From: Pseudalkalibacillus salsuginis
GTDB taxonomy: Bacteria > Bacillota > Bacilli > Bacillales > Fictibacillaceae
Assembly (NCBI RefSeq): GCF_021646685.1
Contig: NZ_JAKJHW010000001.1
Location: forward strand, 496,001 to 560,000
DNA length: 64,000 bases
Direction of reading: 5' to 3'
A program made the translations under genes and the position numbers. The notes under the pieces are model-generated. The model did not search any database and was not told where the DNA came from. It saw only the letters and a program-made list of their open reading frames with translations. Below are positions 57,501 through 64,000 of this stretch, piece after piece (the stretch's first letter is position 1; each line of letters starts with the position of its first letter).

Positions 57501-58478
57501 TTATCTTTCATCAATGTATCGTGCTGCATCTTTTGCAAAATAAGTAATAATCAAGTCTGCACCAGCCCGTTTCATCCCCGTAAGCTTTTCAAGGACAATA
57601 TCCTTTTCATCGATCCAGCCATTTTGTGAGGCGGCTTTGATCATCGAGTACTCCCCGCTGACATTGTAAGCTACAAGAGGAAGCGGGAAACGATCCTTTA
57701 ACTCGCGCAGAATATCGAGATAAGCGAGCGCAGGCTTGACCATAAGAAAGTCTGCCCCTTCTTCGTAATCCGATTGAGCTTCGCGAATCGCTTCGAGACG
57801 ATTAGGCGGATCCATCTGATAGGTTTTACGATCACCGAATTGTGGTGAACTATGTGCAGCATCACGGAATGGACCGTAGAAAGCAGATGCATATTTGACC
57901 GCATAGGACATGATCGGGATATCTTCAAATCCGGCTTCATCAAGTCCTGCACGTATAGCCGCTACGAACCCATCCATCATGTTGGAGGGTGCAATGATAT
58001 CTGCTCCAGCCTGAGCTTGTGAGACTGCGGTCTGTGACAATAACTCCAACGACTGGTCATTCAAAACATCTCCATCATGGATGACACCACAATGGCCGTG
58101 ATCTGTGTACTGACAGAGGCACGTATCGGCAATCACTGTCAATGATGGATAGTTTTCCTTGATGTACGTGATTGAGCGTTGAACGATCCCATTTACTTCG
58201 TAAGCAGAAGTACCACGTTCATCTTTATGCTTCGGAACCCCGAAAACGATGACGGATTGAAGACCTACTCCTGTAATCTCATCAAGCTCTTCATGAAGAC
58301 GGTCTAAGGAATAATGGAAAACGCCTGGCATCGAACCAACCTCTTCTTTTATCCCTTCACCTTCTACAATAAAAAGCGGGTAAATCATATCTTCTTTTCG
58401 TAAAAAGGTTTCTCGTACTAACGAACGCATACTTGCAGTTCTTCTTAATCGGCGATGTCGCTGAAAGGCATTGTTCAT
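57501..58478 (-). CDS. hemB: Porphobilinogen synthase (ALA dehydratase)
   Basis: Condenses two 5-aminolevulinate molecules to porphobilinogen. The 325 residues form a TIM barrel with the metal-binding cysteine cluster [16 protein letters not shown] (near 118-135), a zinc-type site. The two Schiff-base lysines lie in [16 protein letters not shown] (near 195) and [13 protein letters not shown] (near 250). It overlaps hemD by four bases and precedes hemL by 20. Confidence 0.97.
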   Translation of the reverse strand: MNNAFQRHRRLRRTASMRSLVRETFLRKEDMIYPLFIVEGEGIKEEVGSMPGVFHYSLDRLHEELDEITGVGLQSVIVFGVPKHKDERGTSAYEVNGIVQRSITYIKENYPSLTVIADTCLCQYTDHGHCGVIHDGDVLNDQSLELLSQTAVSQAQAGADIIAPSNMMDGFVAAIRAGLDEAGFEDIPIMSYAVKYASAFYGPFRDAAHSSPQFGDRKTYQMDPPNRLEAIREAQSDYEEGADFLMVKPALAYLDILRELKDRFPLPLVAYNVSGEYSMIKAASQNGWIDEKDIVLEKLTGMKRAGADLIITYFAKDAARYIDER

Positions 58479-59263
58479 CGTCGTTCCTCCTTTTGCAAAT
58501 AAGACTCGATCGAAGCAACCAAGCCTTCAGTTGTATATTCGTCTGCAACAATATCTGCAGTTACTCCATATCCTTTGAGTGTCTCAGCTGTAATCGGTCC
58601 GATACACGCCCATATCCGATCCTTCAGAATGACTTCTTCTTCCCCCAACTGAAAGAAAAAATGAACGGTTGATGGGCTAGTGAAAGTAAGAATGTCGACA
58701 TCACCCCTTCTCATCATCTCTTTCAGATCTATTCGCATATTATCGTTCGGCACAGTTTCATAAGTGATGACGGCTTCAACATTTCTTCCTGCCTCACCCA
58801 GGTTATCAATGATGATGCTGCGCGATAAATTCCCATGTGGGAGCAAAATGCGGTCGCCAATTTTCGTATGATTGATGAATTCCTCTGTAAATATTTCTGC
58901 TACAAATTTAGTAGGGACGAAGTCAACTTCTATACCCCACTTCTCTAAAAGTTCTACGGTTTTTTTGCCTATCGCAGCTATCTTCACTGTATCCAGAAGT
59001 TCAAACGGACGTCCTTCTTTCTCCATTTGACTCTTGAAAAACCGGACCGTGTTCTGACTTGTAAAAACGACCCACTGGAAATGTTCAATCTCGTGGATCG
59101 CTCTTCTTAATGCTGTATTATCACTTGGAGTCTTAAAAGAGAGCAGGGGAACCACGACAGCCTCCCCTCCTCTTTGTTCAATTGAATGGACAAGCGGAAG
59201 AGCCTGTTCTTCAGATCTTGTTATTAATATTTTATGACCTGAAAACGGCGATCCTGTATCCAT
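58475..59263 (-). CDS. hemD: Uroporphyrinogen-III synthase
   Basis: Closes and inverts ring D of hydroxymethylbilane to uroporphyrinogen III. The 262 residues have the two-lobed fold with poor overall conservation typical of the family. Recognisable parts are [12 protein letters not shown] at the N terminus, [12 protein letters not shown] (near 70), ITYETVPND (near 160) and [15 protein letters not shown] (near 185). The start overlaps the hemC stop by one base and its end overlaps hemB by four. Confidence 0.95.
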   Translation of the reverse strand: MDTGSPFSGHKILITRSEEQALPLVHSIEQRGGEAVVVPLLSFKTPSDNTALRRAIHEIEHFQWVVFTSQNTVRFFKSQMEKEGRPFELLDTVKIAAIGKKTVELLEKWGIEVDFVPTKFVAEIFTEEFINHTKIGDRILLPHGNLSRSIIIDNLGEAGRNVEAVITYETVPNDNMRIDLKEMMRRGDVDILTFTSPSTVHFFFQLGEEEVILKDRIWACIGPITAETLKGYGVTADIVADEYTTEGLVASIESYLQKEERR

Positions 59264-60198
59264 TACTGATCAAGCTCCTTTTTTACTCGATCTAAAATAT
59301 CCTTGGCACCCCGTTCACTTAGTCTGTTAGCTAGTTCGATGCCGATTTCCTCTGGATTAGTGCCTTGAATGGTATCTTTAATTATCGTTTTTCCATCTGG
59401 AGTTGAAACGAATCCTGTCAGGGTGATCGTTCTTGAGTCATGAGCCAATTCTGCAAGACCACCGATCGGTACTTGGCAGCCACCTTCAAGTGTACGTAGG
59501 AACGCTCTTTCAGCACGGACTGTATCGAAGGTATCAGGACAGTTGATTTTTTCCAACCAATCTTTCAATTCCTGATCACTTTCCCGGCATTCAATGGCAA
59601 GAGAACCTTGCCCAACAGCGGGGATACAAACATCCTTCTCCAAATATTGAGTGACCACATCATCTGACCATCCCATACGCTTCAACCCGGCAGCTGCTAA
59701 CACAATGGCATCATAGTCTTCATTCTGAAGCTTTGCAAGCCTTGTATCAATGTTTCCTCTGATCCATTTTATAGAGAGGTCCGGACGTTTCGCAAGTAAT
59801 TGTGCTCCTCTTCTAAGACTGCTCGTTCCAACGATTGCACCATCAGGTAATTTTTCAAAAGGAACATGATTCTCTGAAATGAGCGCATCGCGATCATCCT
59901 CCCTCGGTGGTGTACAAGCTAATTCAAGCCCTTCCGGAAGGACAGACGGCATGTCTTTCATACTGTGGACAGCAAAATCGATTTCCTTATCCATCATCGC
60001 CTGTTCAATTTCTTTGACGAAAAGACCTTTTCCGCCGACTTTTGAAAGGGTGACGTTCAAAATCTGGTCTCCCTTCGTTACAATCTCCTTGATTTCAAAC
60101 TCGAATGGCGCCCCCGCTTTTTTCAATTGATCGATTACCCAACGCGTTTGAGTAAGAGCAAGTTTACTTCTTCGAGAACCGATAATGAGCTTGCGCAT
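59263..60198 (-). CDS. hemC: Hydroxymethylbilane synthase (porphobilinogen deaminase)
   Basis: Polymerises four porphobilinogens on a dipyrromethane cofactor. The 311 residues begin [17 protein letters not shown]. They contain [11 protein letters not shown] (catalytic Asp, near 80), [21 protein letters not shown] (near 150) and the cofactor-bearing Cys in [11 protein letters not shown] (near 241). GGAGG precedes the ATG at 60198. The frame stays open 32 codons further upstream, but that part is encoded by an intergenic repeat and is not conserved protein. Confidence 0.97.
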   Translation of the reverse strand: MRKLIIGSRRSKLALTQTRWVIDQLKKAGAPFEFEIKEIVTKGDQILNVTLSKVGGKGLFVKEIEQAMMDKEIDFAVHSMKDMPSVLPEGLELACTPPREDDRDALISENHVPFEKLPDGAIVGTSSLRRGAQLLAKRPDLSIKWIRGNIDTRLAKLQNEDYDAIVLAAAGLKRMGWSDDVVTQYLEKDVCIPAVGQGSLAIECRESDQELKDWLEKINCPDTFDTVRAERAFLRTLEGGCQVPIGGLAELAHDSRTITLTGFVSTPDGKTIIKDTIQGTNPEEIGIELANRLSERGAKDILDRVKKELDQ

Positions 60199-60229
60199 AA
60201 TTGACCTCCAAATGTAGATTCGAATTTCA

Positions 60230-60299
60230 GACGGTGCCAGGCACGACAATTTGACCCTTGTGCCCCAAGCGATCCAGAAAAGTGCCTGGTACATGCGTC
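60230..60299. repeat. GGTGCCAGGCAC-type inverted repeat within the hem operon
   Basis: GACGGTGCCAGGCAC (60230-60244) and the imperfect complement GTGCCTGGTAC...GCGTC (60282-60299) can form a 70-base hairpin in the hemX-hemC gap. This motif is familiar from intergenic repeats of many Bacillales. It would be in the middle of the hemAXCDBL transcript and might act as a pause or partial terminator, or stabilise the downstream message. Confidence 0.7.
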
Positions 60300-60358
60300 A
60301 TGTCCTATGACAAAGACAGTATCAGCTTATCCAGTGTGGTGGATATCCGCTAAACCTT

Positions 60359-61186
60359 CTAATACCATAGGTGAAACTCCGTAAGTGTAGCAGCTAAAAA
60401 ATAATTGATGAGGATGACGAGAAGACCGGCGACATTCCAATAAGCCAGCTGCCTCCCGTACGCCTCTTTTCCTACTTTCAGATACAAATAGATTCCATAT
60501 ACAGATAATACAATGAACGAACTAATCACTTTTGCATCTACGAAGATTGCTAGTGTCATGTATACTTTGTATCCATAAATCAAGCCTAGTACCAGACTGA
60601 GAAACAGGATCGGGACACCGATCATATTCAATATGAAAGGCAACCTTTCAAGTCGTGTAAGACTTTCGAAACGCCATAGCCATTTCCCTACTTTCTTCTT
60701 TTTCAACAGGTTGTATTGAACCAGGTACATGACCGATAGGATACTCGATACCGTAAAAGCGCCATACGCAATGAATGCCATCGTAATATGTATGATCGCT
60801 AATTCATTGATCAGTTGATCTGAAAATGCTTCAGATACTTGGCTGTTCGGAGCAAACCAGCTGACAGCCATGAGTATGAATCCGATGATATTCGTAAAAA
60901 ACACGAAGAAATGTACCCTGAAAAACCAGTTGATCAAAAGGGAAAGTGTGACAATTACCCAGGAATAAAAAAATAACCCTTCCGTAGGTGTGAGTATCGG
61001 AAAGCGGTCAGCTTCAAAAATCCGTAATATTAGAACGAATGATTGCAATACCCAGACAATAGAAAGCAACCAGAAGGCTATTCGGTTCGCCTTCCGGTTG
61101 TTTTGCAGGAAATCCATGAAATATCCTAGTACACTGAGTGCATATAAAATGATTGTAATATCGTAAATCCACCTGATAATACTCAC
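60359..61186 (-). CDS. hemX: HemX, CcsA-like membrane protein
   Basis: Integral membrane protein that lowers the amount of HemA in B. subtilis. The 275 residues have about eight hydrophobic segments and belong to the cytochrome c assembly (CcsA/CcmC) family, but the tryptophan-rich haem-handling signature of true CcsA is reduced. It starts at a GTG with GGAG upstream, 27 bases after hemA, and is followed by hemC after a repeat-bearing gap. Confidence 0.93.
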   Translation of the reverse strand: MSIIRWIYDITIILYALSVLGYFMDFLQNNRKANRIAFWLLSIVWVLQSFVLILRIFEADRFPILTPTEGLFFYSWVIVTLSLLINWFFRVHFFVFFTNIIGFILMAVSWFAPNSQVSEAFSDQLINELAIIHITMAFIAYGAFTVSSILSVMYLVQYNLLKKKKVGKWLWRFESLTRLERLPFILNMIGVPILFLSLVLGLIYGYKVYMTLAIFVDAKVISSFIVLSVYGIYLYLKVGKEAYGRQLAYWNVAGLLVILINYFLAATLTEFHLWY

Positions 61187-61213
61187 GATACAACTCCTCT
61201 CCTGGGAGCAAGA

Positions 61214-62584
61214 CTAATTCGTCGCTGGGTTGGAGATCGTTTGAAAAGACTTCTCTCCTTCTACCTCAGGCAACTTTTGTTCGCGAGCAAGACGCTCCTC
61301 TTTTAATACCTGTTCCAACTCTTCTTCAATTCCGAACAGCTGTGTGAAAAGATCTATATGCTTATTGGAATCAGGTTCAGCTGCCAACTCTTTCACACGT
61401 GTGATCGGATCACGAAGCAATTGATTGATGATACTTTTTGTATGTTTGCTGAGTACCTTCCGTTCACGCTCCGTAAGATCAGGTATTTTACGTTCGATGC
61501 TTTTCATCGTTTCAGCCTGGATGGAAAGTGCTTTCTGTCTTAAGGCTGTGATGACAGGAACAACTCCGAGGGTATTGATCCAGTTCAAAAATGCAAGCAG
61601 TTCTTCTTCAATAAATAAACGGATCTTAGCCGCTTCTTCTTGTCGCTCAGCTAAGTTCGCCTCGACAATTCCTTCTAAATCATCAATATCATATAGGAAG
61701 ACACCTTCAAGCTCCTGCAGATCTGGAGAAAGGTCTCTTGGTACCGCAATGTCCATCATGAACAACGGTTTCCCTTTTCGTTTCTTCAAAACTGGGGCAA
61801 CGTTCGCTTTCGTAAGCACAAACTCTGTTGAACCAGTAGAACTGATCACAATATCCGCTTTCTTCAACGAAGATTCCAGCTCTTCCATAGTAGAAGCTTG
61901 CCCATTAAAACGAGCTGCTACTTCCTGCGCTTTTGCATATGTCCGATTGAGGACGGAAATTTGATCGACACCGTTACTGCATAGGTGTTTTGCAGTAAGT
62001 TCACCCATCTTCCCGGCACCAATGATCAATACATTCTTTCCTTCAAGTCCATCGAAAATTTTCTTAGCCAGTTCGACTGCAGCATAGCTCACAGATACTG
62101 CATTCTCTCCAATTTCAGTTTCGGAATGAGAGCGCTTTGCCAACGTGATCGCCTTTTTGAACAACTCGTTGAACACAGTACCGGTTGTCCCTGTTTCTTG
62201 TGCAGTCAAAAAGCTTGAACGCACTTGTCCAAGGATTTGGGTTTCCCCCAGGATCATCGAGTCCAGTCCACAAACCACCTTGAAGAGATGGTCTATGGCA
62301 TCCTCCCGTTCACGAATTTGTAAGTATGGGTTCAACAAATCTTTATCTAATGAAAACCAATCCGCTAAAAATGCTTTTATATAATATCGCCCTGTATGCA
62401 ACTGATCAGCGACGGCGTAGATTTCAGTACGGTTGCAGGTCGATACGATCACACATTCCAGTACGCTTTTCGTGTTTCTAAGCGACTGTAAAGCCAACTC
62501 CAATTCACCAGGTTGAAAAGATACTTTTTCCCGTATTTCAACCGGAGCTGTCTTATGGTTCAGCCCAACTTTTAAAATGTGCAT
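61214..62584 (-). CDS. hemA: Glutamyl-tRNA reductase
   Basis: First committed enzyme of tetrapyrrole synthesis; it reduces glutamyl-tRNA(Glu) to glutamate-1-semialdehyde with NADPH. The 456 residues have the catalytic Cys50 in [12 protein letters not shown], the NADP-binding [13 protein letters not shown] (near 190) and a long C-terminal dimerisation helix region (about 310-420). GGGGGTG precedes the ATG. It heads the hem operon. Its substrate is charged by GltX, not in this window. Confidence 0.98.
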   Translation of the reverse strand: MHILKVGLNHKTAPVEIREKVSFQPGELELALQSLRNTKSVLECVIVSTCNRTEIYAVADQLHTGRYYIKAFLADWFSLDKDLLNPYLQIREREDAIDHLFKVVCGLDSMILGETQILGQVRSSFLTAQETGTTGTVFNELFKKAITLAKRSHSETEIGENAVSVSYAAVELAKKIFDGLEGKNVLIIGAGKMGELTAKHLCSNGVDQISVLNRTYAKAQEVAARFNGQASTMEELESSLKKADIVISSTGSTEFVLTKANVAPVLKKRKGKPLFMMDIAVPRDLSPDLQELEGVFLYDIDDLEGIVEANLAERQEEAAKIRLFIEEELLAFLNWINTLGVVPVITALRQKALSIQAETMKSIERKIPDLTERERKVLSKHTKSIINQLLRDPITRVKELAAEPDSNKHIDLFTQLFGIEEELEQVLKEERLAREQKLPEVEGEKSFQTISNPATN

Positions 62585-62638
62585 CGTCCGTCACCCCCTG
62601 TATTTATGTAAATGAGTATATATAATTTCCCAATAGCC

Positions 62639-62667
62639 ATTATAGCATGTCCAATCAATTATTATTC
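62639..62667 (-). promoter_or_regulatory. Promoter of the hem operon with PerR-box-like core
   Basis: An extended -10 (TGCTATAAT, minus strand, -10 box at 62639-62644) lies about 55 bases before hemA; the -35 is poor. Overlapping the -35 area (62653-62667) is GAATAATAATTGATT, whose centre ATAATAATT matches the core of the PerR operator but whose ends do not. B. subtilis hemA is PerR-regulated. Confidence 0.4.
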
Positions 62668-62853
62668 GAAACAAATGTGAACAGTGTTTGAAAGTCTTAT
62701 GGTATGATTTTTAATAGATAAAATCAGCATTCCCTTTTACACCAAATTTTAGTATCTCATAGGTTTCCAAGCTCCATACAAATCTAATGTACCAAATTTC
62801 GAAGGTTTTCGCAAAAGAACAGCATGATTTTTGAGCTCTGTGAGGAGGAGATT

Positions 62854-63318
62854 ATGAAACAAGGTATTTTTCCAGGAACATTGATTGCAGGTTTAGGTGT
62901 CTATTTTTTGTCAAAGCAATGGTCTGTTCCTTTTATTAGTGAGATCGATGCCCTTCCTGCATTCTTATTGATCATCGGGATAGCATTCCTATTACAAAGG
63001 AATGAACCTTACGCTCTGTTTTCCGGTGTAGTCATTTGCGGTATTGCTTTCCATTACTATGCCAGCGGTAATATCGCCAATTGGCCAGCCTTATGGATCG
63101 TATATTTTCTTAGTATCGGCACAGGATTTCTTCTGCAATATAATCGAACGAAGCAGAGCGGCTTATGGATCGGTGCAGTCCTGACTATCATTTCCCTGAT
63201 TGCACTTTTTTCAACTAATACAAAGGGAATCATCCGTACGATCATCAATTATACCGAACAATTTTGGGCAGTAATCCTGATTGTCATCGGATTTTATTTG
63301 ATTAAACGAAAAAAATGA
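62854..63318 (+). CDS. LiaF-like transmembrane-domain protein
   Basis: The 154 residues have five to six hydrophobic helices over nearly the whole length (about 7-22, 30-48, 52-70, 76-96, 102-122, 128-150). They resemble the LiaF/DUF5668-type membrane module without its C-terminal soluble domain. I chose the ATG at 62854 with GAGGAGGAG upstream over one ten codons earlier. It is divergent from hemA. Function unknown. Confidence 0.75.
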   Translation: MKQGIFPGTLIAGLGVYFLSKQWSVPFISEIDALPAFLLIIGIAFLLQRNEPYALFSGVVICGIAFHYYASGNIANWPALWIVYFLSIGTGFLLQYNRTKQSGLWIGAVLTIISLIALFSTNTKGIIRTIINYTEQFWAVILIVIGFYLIKRKK

Positions 63319-63329
63319 CTCTTGCCTAT

Positions 63330-63441
63330 AAAAGCGGAATCGCCCTGTTTAGCCACGAAGGTCACTGGAAGTCCGACGAGGAGGCTGTCGCCGCAGCAGG
63401 AGGACTGAAGTGATCCGAGTGGTTGGGCGGTGAAGCTGGAC
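63330..63441 (+). repeat. Structured intergenic repeat, copy E (full length)
   Basis: Same family and length as 9544-9655. CGCCC (63341-63345) pairs with GGGCG (63425-63429) and AGCCAC (63351-63356) with GTGGTT (63419-63424, one wobble). GGTCACT (63360-63366) pairs with AGTGATC (63409-63415), and AGTCC (63370-63374) with GGACT (63402-63406). Compared with copy A, several pairs have changed on both sides. Confidence 0.9.
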
Positions 63442-63444
63442 ATC

Positions 63445-63557
63445 AAAAGCGGAATCGCCCCTGGTTAGCCACGAAGGTCACTGGAAGTCTGACGAGGAGG
63501 CTGTCACCGGCGAAGGAGGACTGAAGTGATCCGAGTGGTTGGGCGGTGAAGCTGGAC
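63445..63557 (+). repeat. Structured intergenic repeat, copy F (full length)
   Basis: Second member of the doublet, three bases after copy E in the same orientation and nearly identical to it. Differences lie mainly in the apical loop and in one position of the inner stem (AGTCT/GGACT, a tolerated wobble). Confidence 0.9.
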
Positions 63558-63592
63558 ATCACTTCACCGAAATTTTTGCTTTCTTATCTTTG

Positions 63593-63627
63593 AAAAAAGG
63601 TGTGACCAGTGATGGTCACACCTTTTA
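63593..63627 (-). terminator. Terminator of the amino-acid ABC transporter unit
   Basis: GGTGTGACC and GGTCACACC form a perfect 9-bp stem with a six-base loop and A/T runs on both sides, three bases after the ATPase stop codon; it could also stop + strand transcription. Confidence 0.9.
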
Positions 63628-63629
63628 CT

Positions 63630-64000
63630 TTAGAGTATGGAACTTAAGAAATCCTTCGTACGTTGTTCTTTCGGGTTGTTGAAAAGTTCTTGCGGCTCGC
63701 CCCGTTCAACAATTCGTCCATCATGCATATAAAAGACCCAATCACCTACTTCACGGGCAAAGCCCATTTCATGGGTAACGACGACCATCGTCATCCCTTC
63801 TCTCGCCAGCTGTTTCATTGTCGATAAGACTTCCCCGACAAGCTCAGGATCTAATGCTGATGTAGGCTCGTCAAAAAGCATGATGTCCGGTTTCATCGCC
63901 AATGCCCTTGCAATAGCTACACGCTGTTTCTGTCCACCAGAAAGTTTAGATGGATAGACATCCGCTTTTTCAGCGAGCCCGACTTTTTCCAGTAATTCTT
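63630..64000 (-). CDS. Polar amino acid ABC transporter ATP-binding protein (partial, C-terminal half)
   Basis: ATPase subunit of a GlnQ/ArtM/TcyN-type importer. The visible C-terminal part of about 120 residues contains the ABC signature [16 protein letters not shown], Walker B with D-loop ([17 protein letters not shown]) and the switch histidine ([15 protein letters not shown]). The family tail [19 protein letters not shown] follows. The Walker A end lies beyond base 64000. Substrate cannot be set from this subunit alone; glutamine, arginine or cystine are typical. Confidence 0.93.
   Translation of the reverse strand, partial: ELLEKVGLAEKADVYPSKLSGGQKQRVAIARALAMKPDIMLFDEPTSALDPELVGEVLSTMKQLAREGMTMVVVTHEMGFAREVGDWVFYMHDGRIVERGEPQELFNNPKEQRTKDFLSSIL

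Noticed and set aside
60199-60294. N-terminal extension of HemC
   Set aside because: The extra codons are encoded by an intergenic inverted repeat; GGAGG and the family start [11 protein letters not shown] place initiation at 60198.

Overview
The window is a stretch of low-GC Gram-positive, endospore-forming Bacillaceae chromosome. Gene order follows the Bacillus subtilis region from tcdA (yrvM) to hemA almost gene for gene. Sporulation genes (spoVB, bofC, a YhcN/YlaJ-type lipoprotein, safA, spo0B, spoIVFA/B, spoIIB, ysxE, spoVID) sit between housekeeping operons. It is not B. subtilis itself: it has an RNase E/G gene (rng), which B. subtilis 168 lacks. The nadBCA/iscS genes and pheA are missing from between safA and obg, and a diguanylate cyclase sits between comC and folC. 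Genus cannot be fixed from sequence alone; several Bacillaceae lineages would fit.

Layout. 1-4.7 kb: 3' part lost tcdA, then the aspS-hisS operon behind a T-box leader. 4.8-6.7 kb: a secreted five-SH3b amidase on the + strand. 6.7-14.1 kb: dtd, relA, apt, recJ, lapA and a cation-diffusion facilitator. 14.2-22.1 kb: protein export (secDF, yajC), comN, spoVB and several membrane proteins. 22.1-26.2 kb: tgt-queA-(DUF2905)-ruvB-ruvA. 26.4-30.2 kb: bofC, yebC and two spore proteins including a repeat-rich SafA. 30.4-33.7 kb: nadR, pheB, obg, spo0B. 33.9-36.6 kb: the rplU-prp-rpmA ribosomal cluster with an L21-type leader, and rng. 36.7-46.1 kb: spoIVFAB, minCD, mreBCD, radC, maf, spoIIB, comC. 46.2-52.5 kb: a diguanylate cyclase, folC, valS with its own T-box. 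52.6-56.1 kb: ysxE, an unknown gene and spoVID. 56.2-62.6 kb: the complete hemAXCDBL operon from glutamyl-tRNA to uroporphyrinogen III. 62.8-64 kb: a small membrane protein and a truncated amino-acid ABC ATPase.

The genes form coherent modules: tRNA charging under tRNA-sensing riboswitches, tRNA queuosine synthesis with Holliday-junction branch migration, Prp maturation of L27 with its substrate next door, and cell shape and division (Mre/Min). SafA and SpoVID are the two LysM scaffold proteins of the spore coat, and the tetrapyrrole pathway is a single transcription unit.

The most unusual structure is non-coding. A repeat of about 112 bp occurs at three intergenic loci, each time as a head-to-tail doublet (9544-9733, 31570-31762, 63330-63557). 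It can fold into one long interrupted hairpin, and the copies differ by compensatory base changes in at least three stems. At least three other intergenic repeat types are present (4029-4143; fragments near 9730, 14.2 and 52.15 kb; 60230-60299). Two of these lie between a T-box terminator and the synthetase gene it controls.
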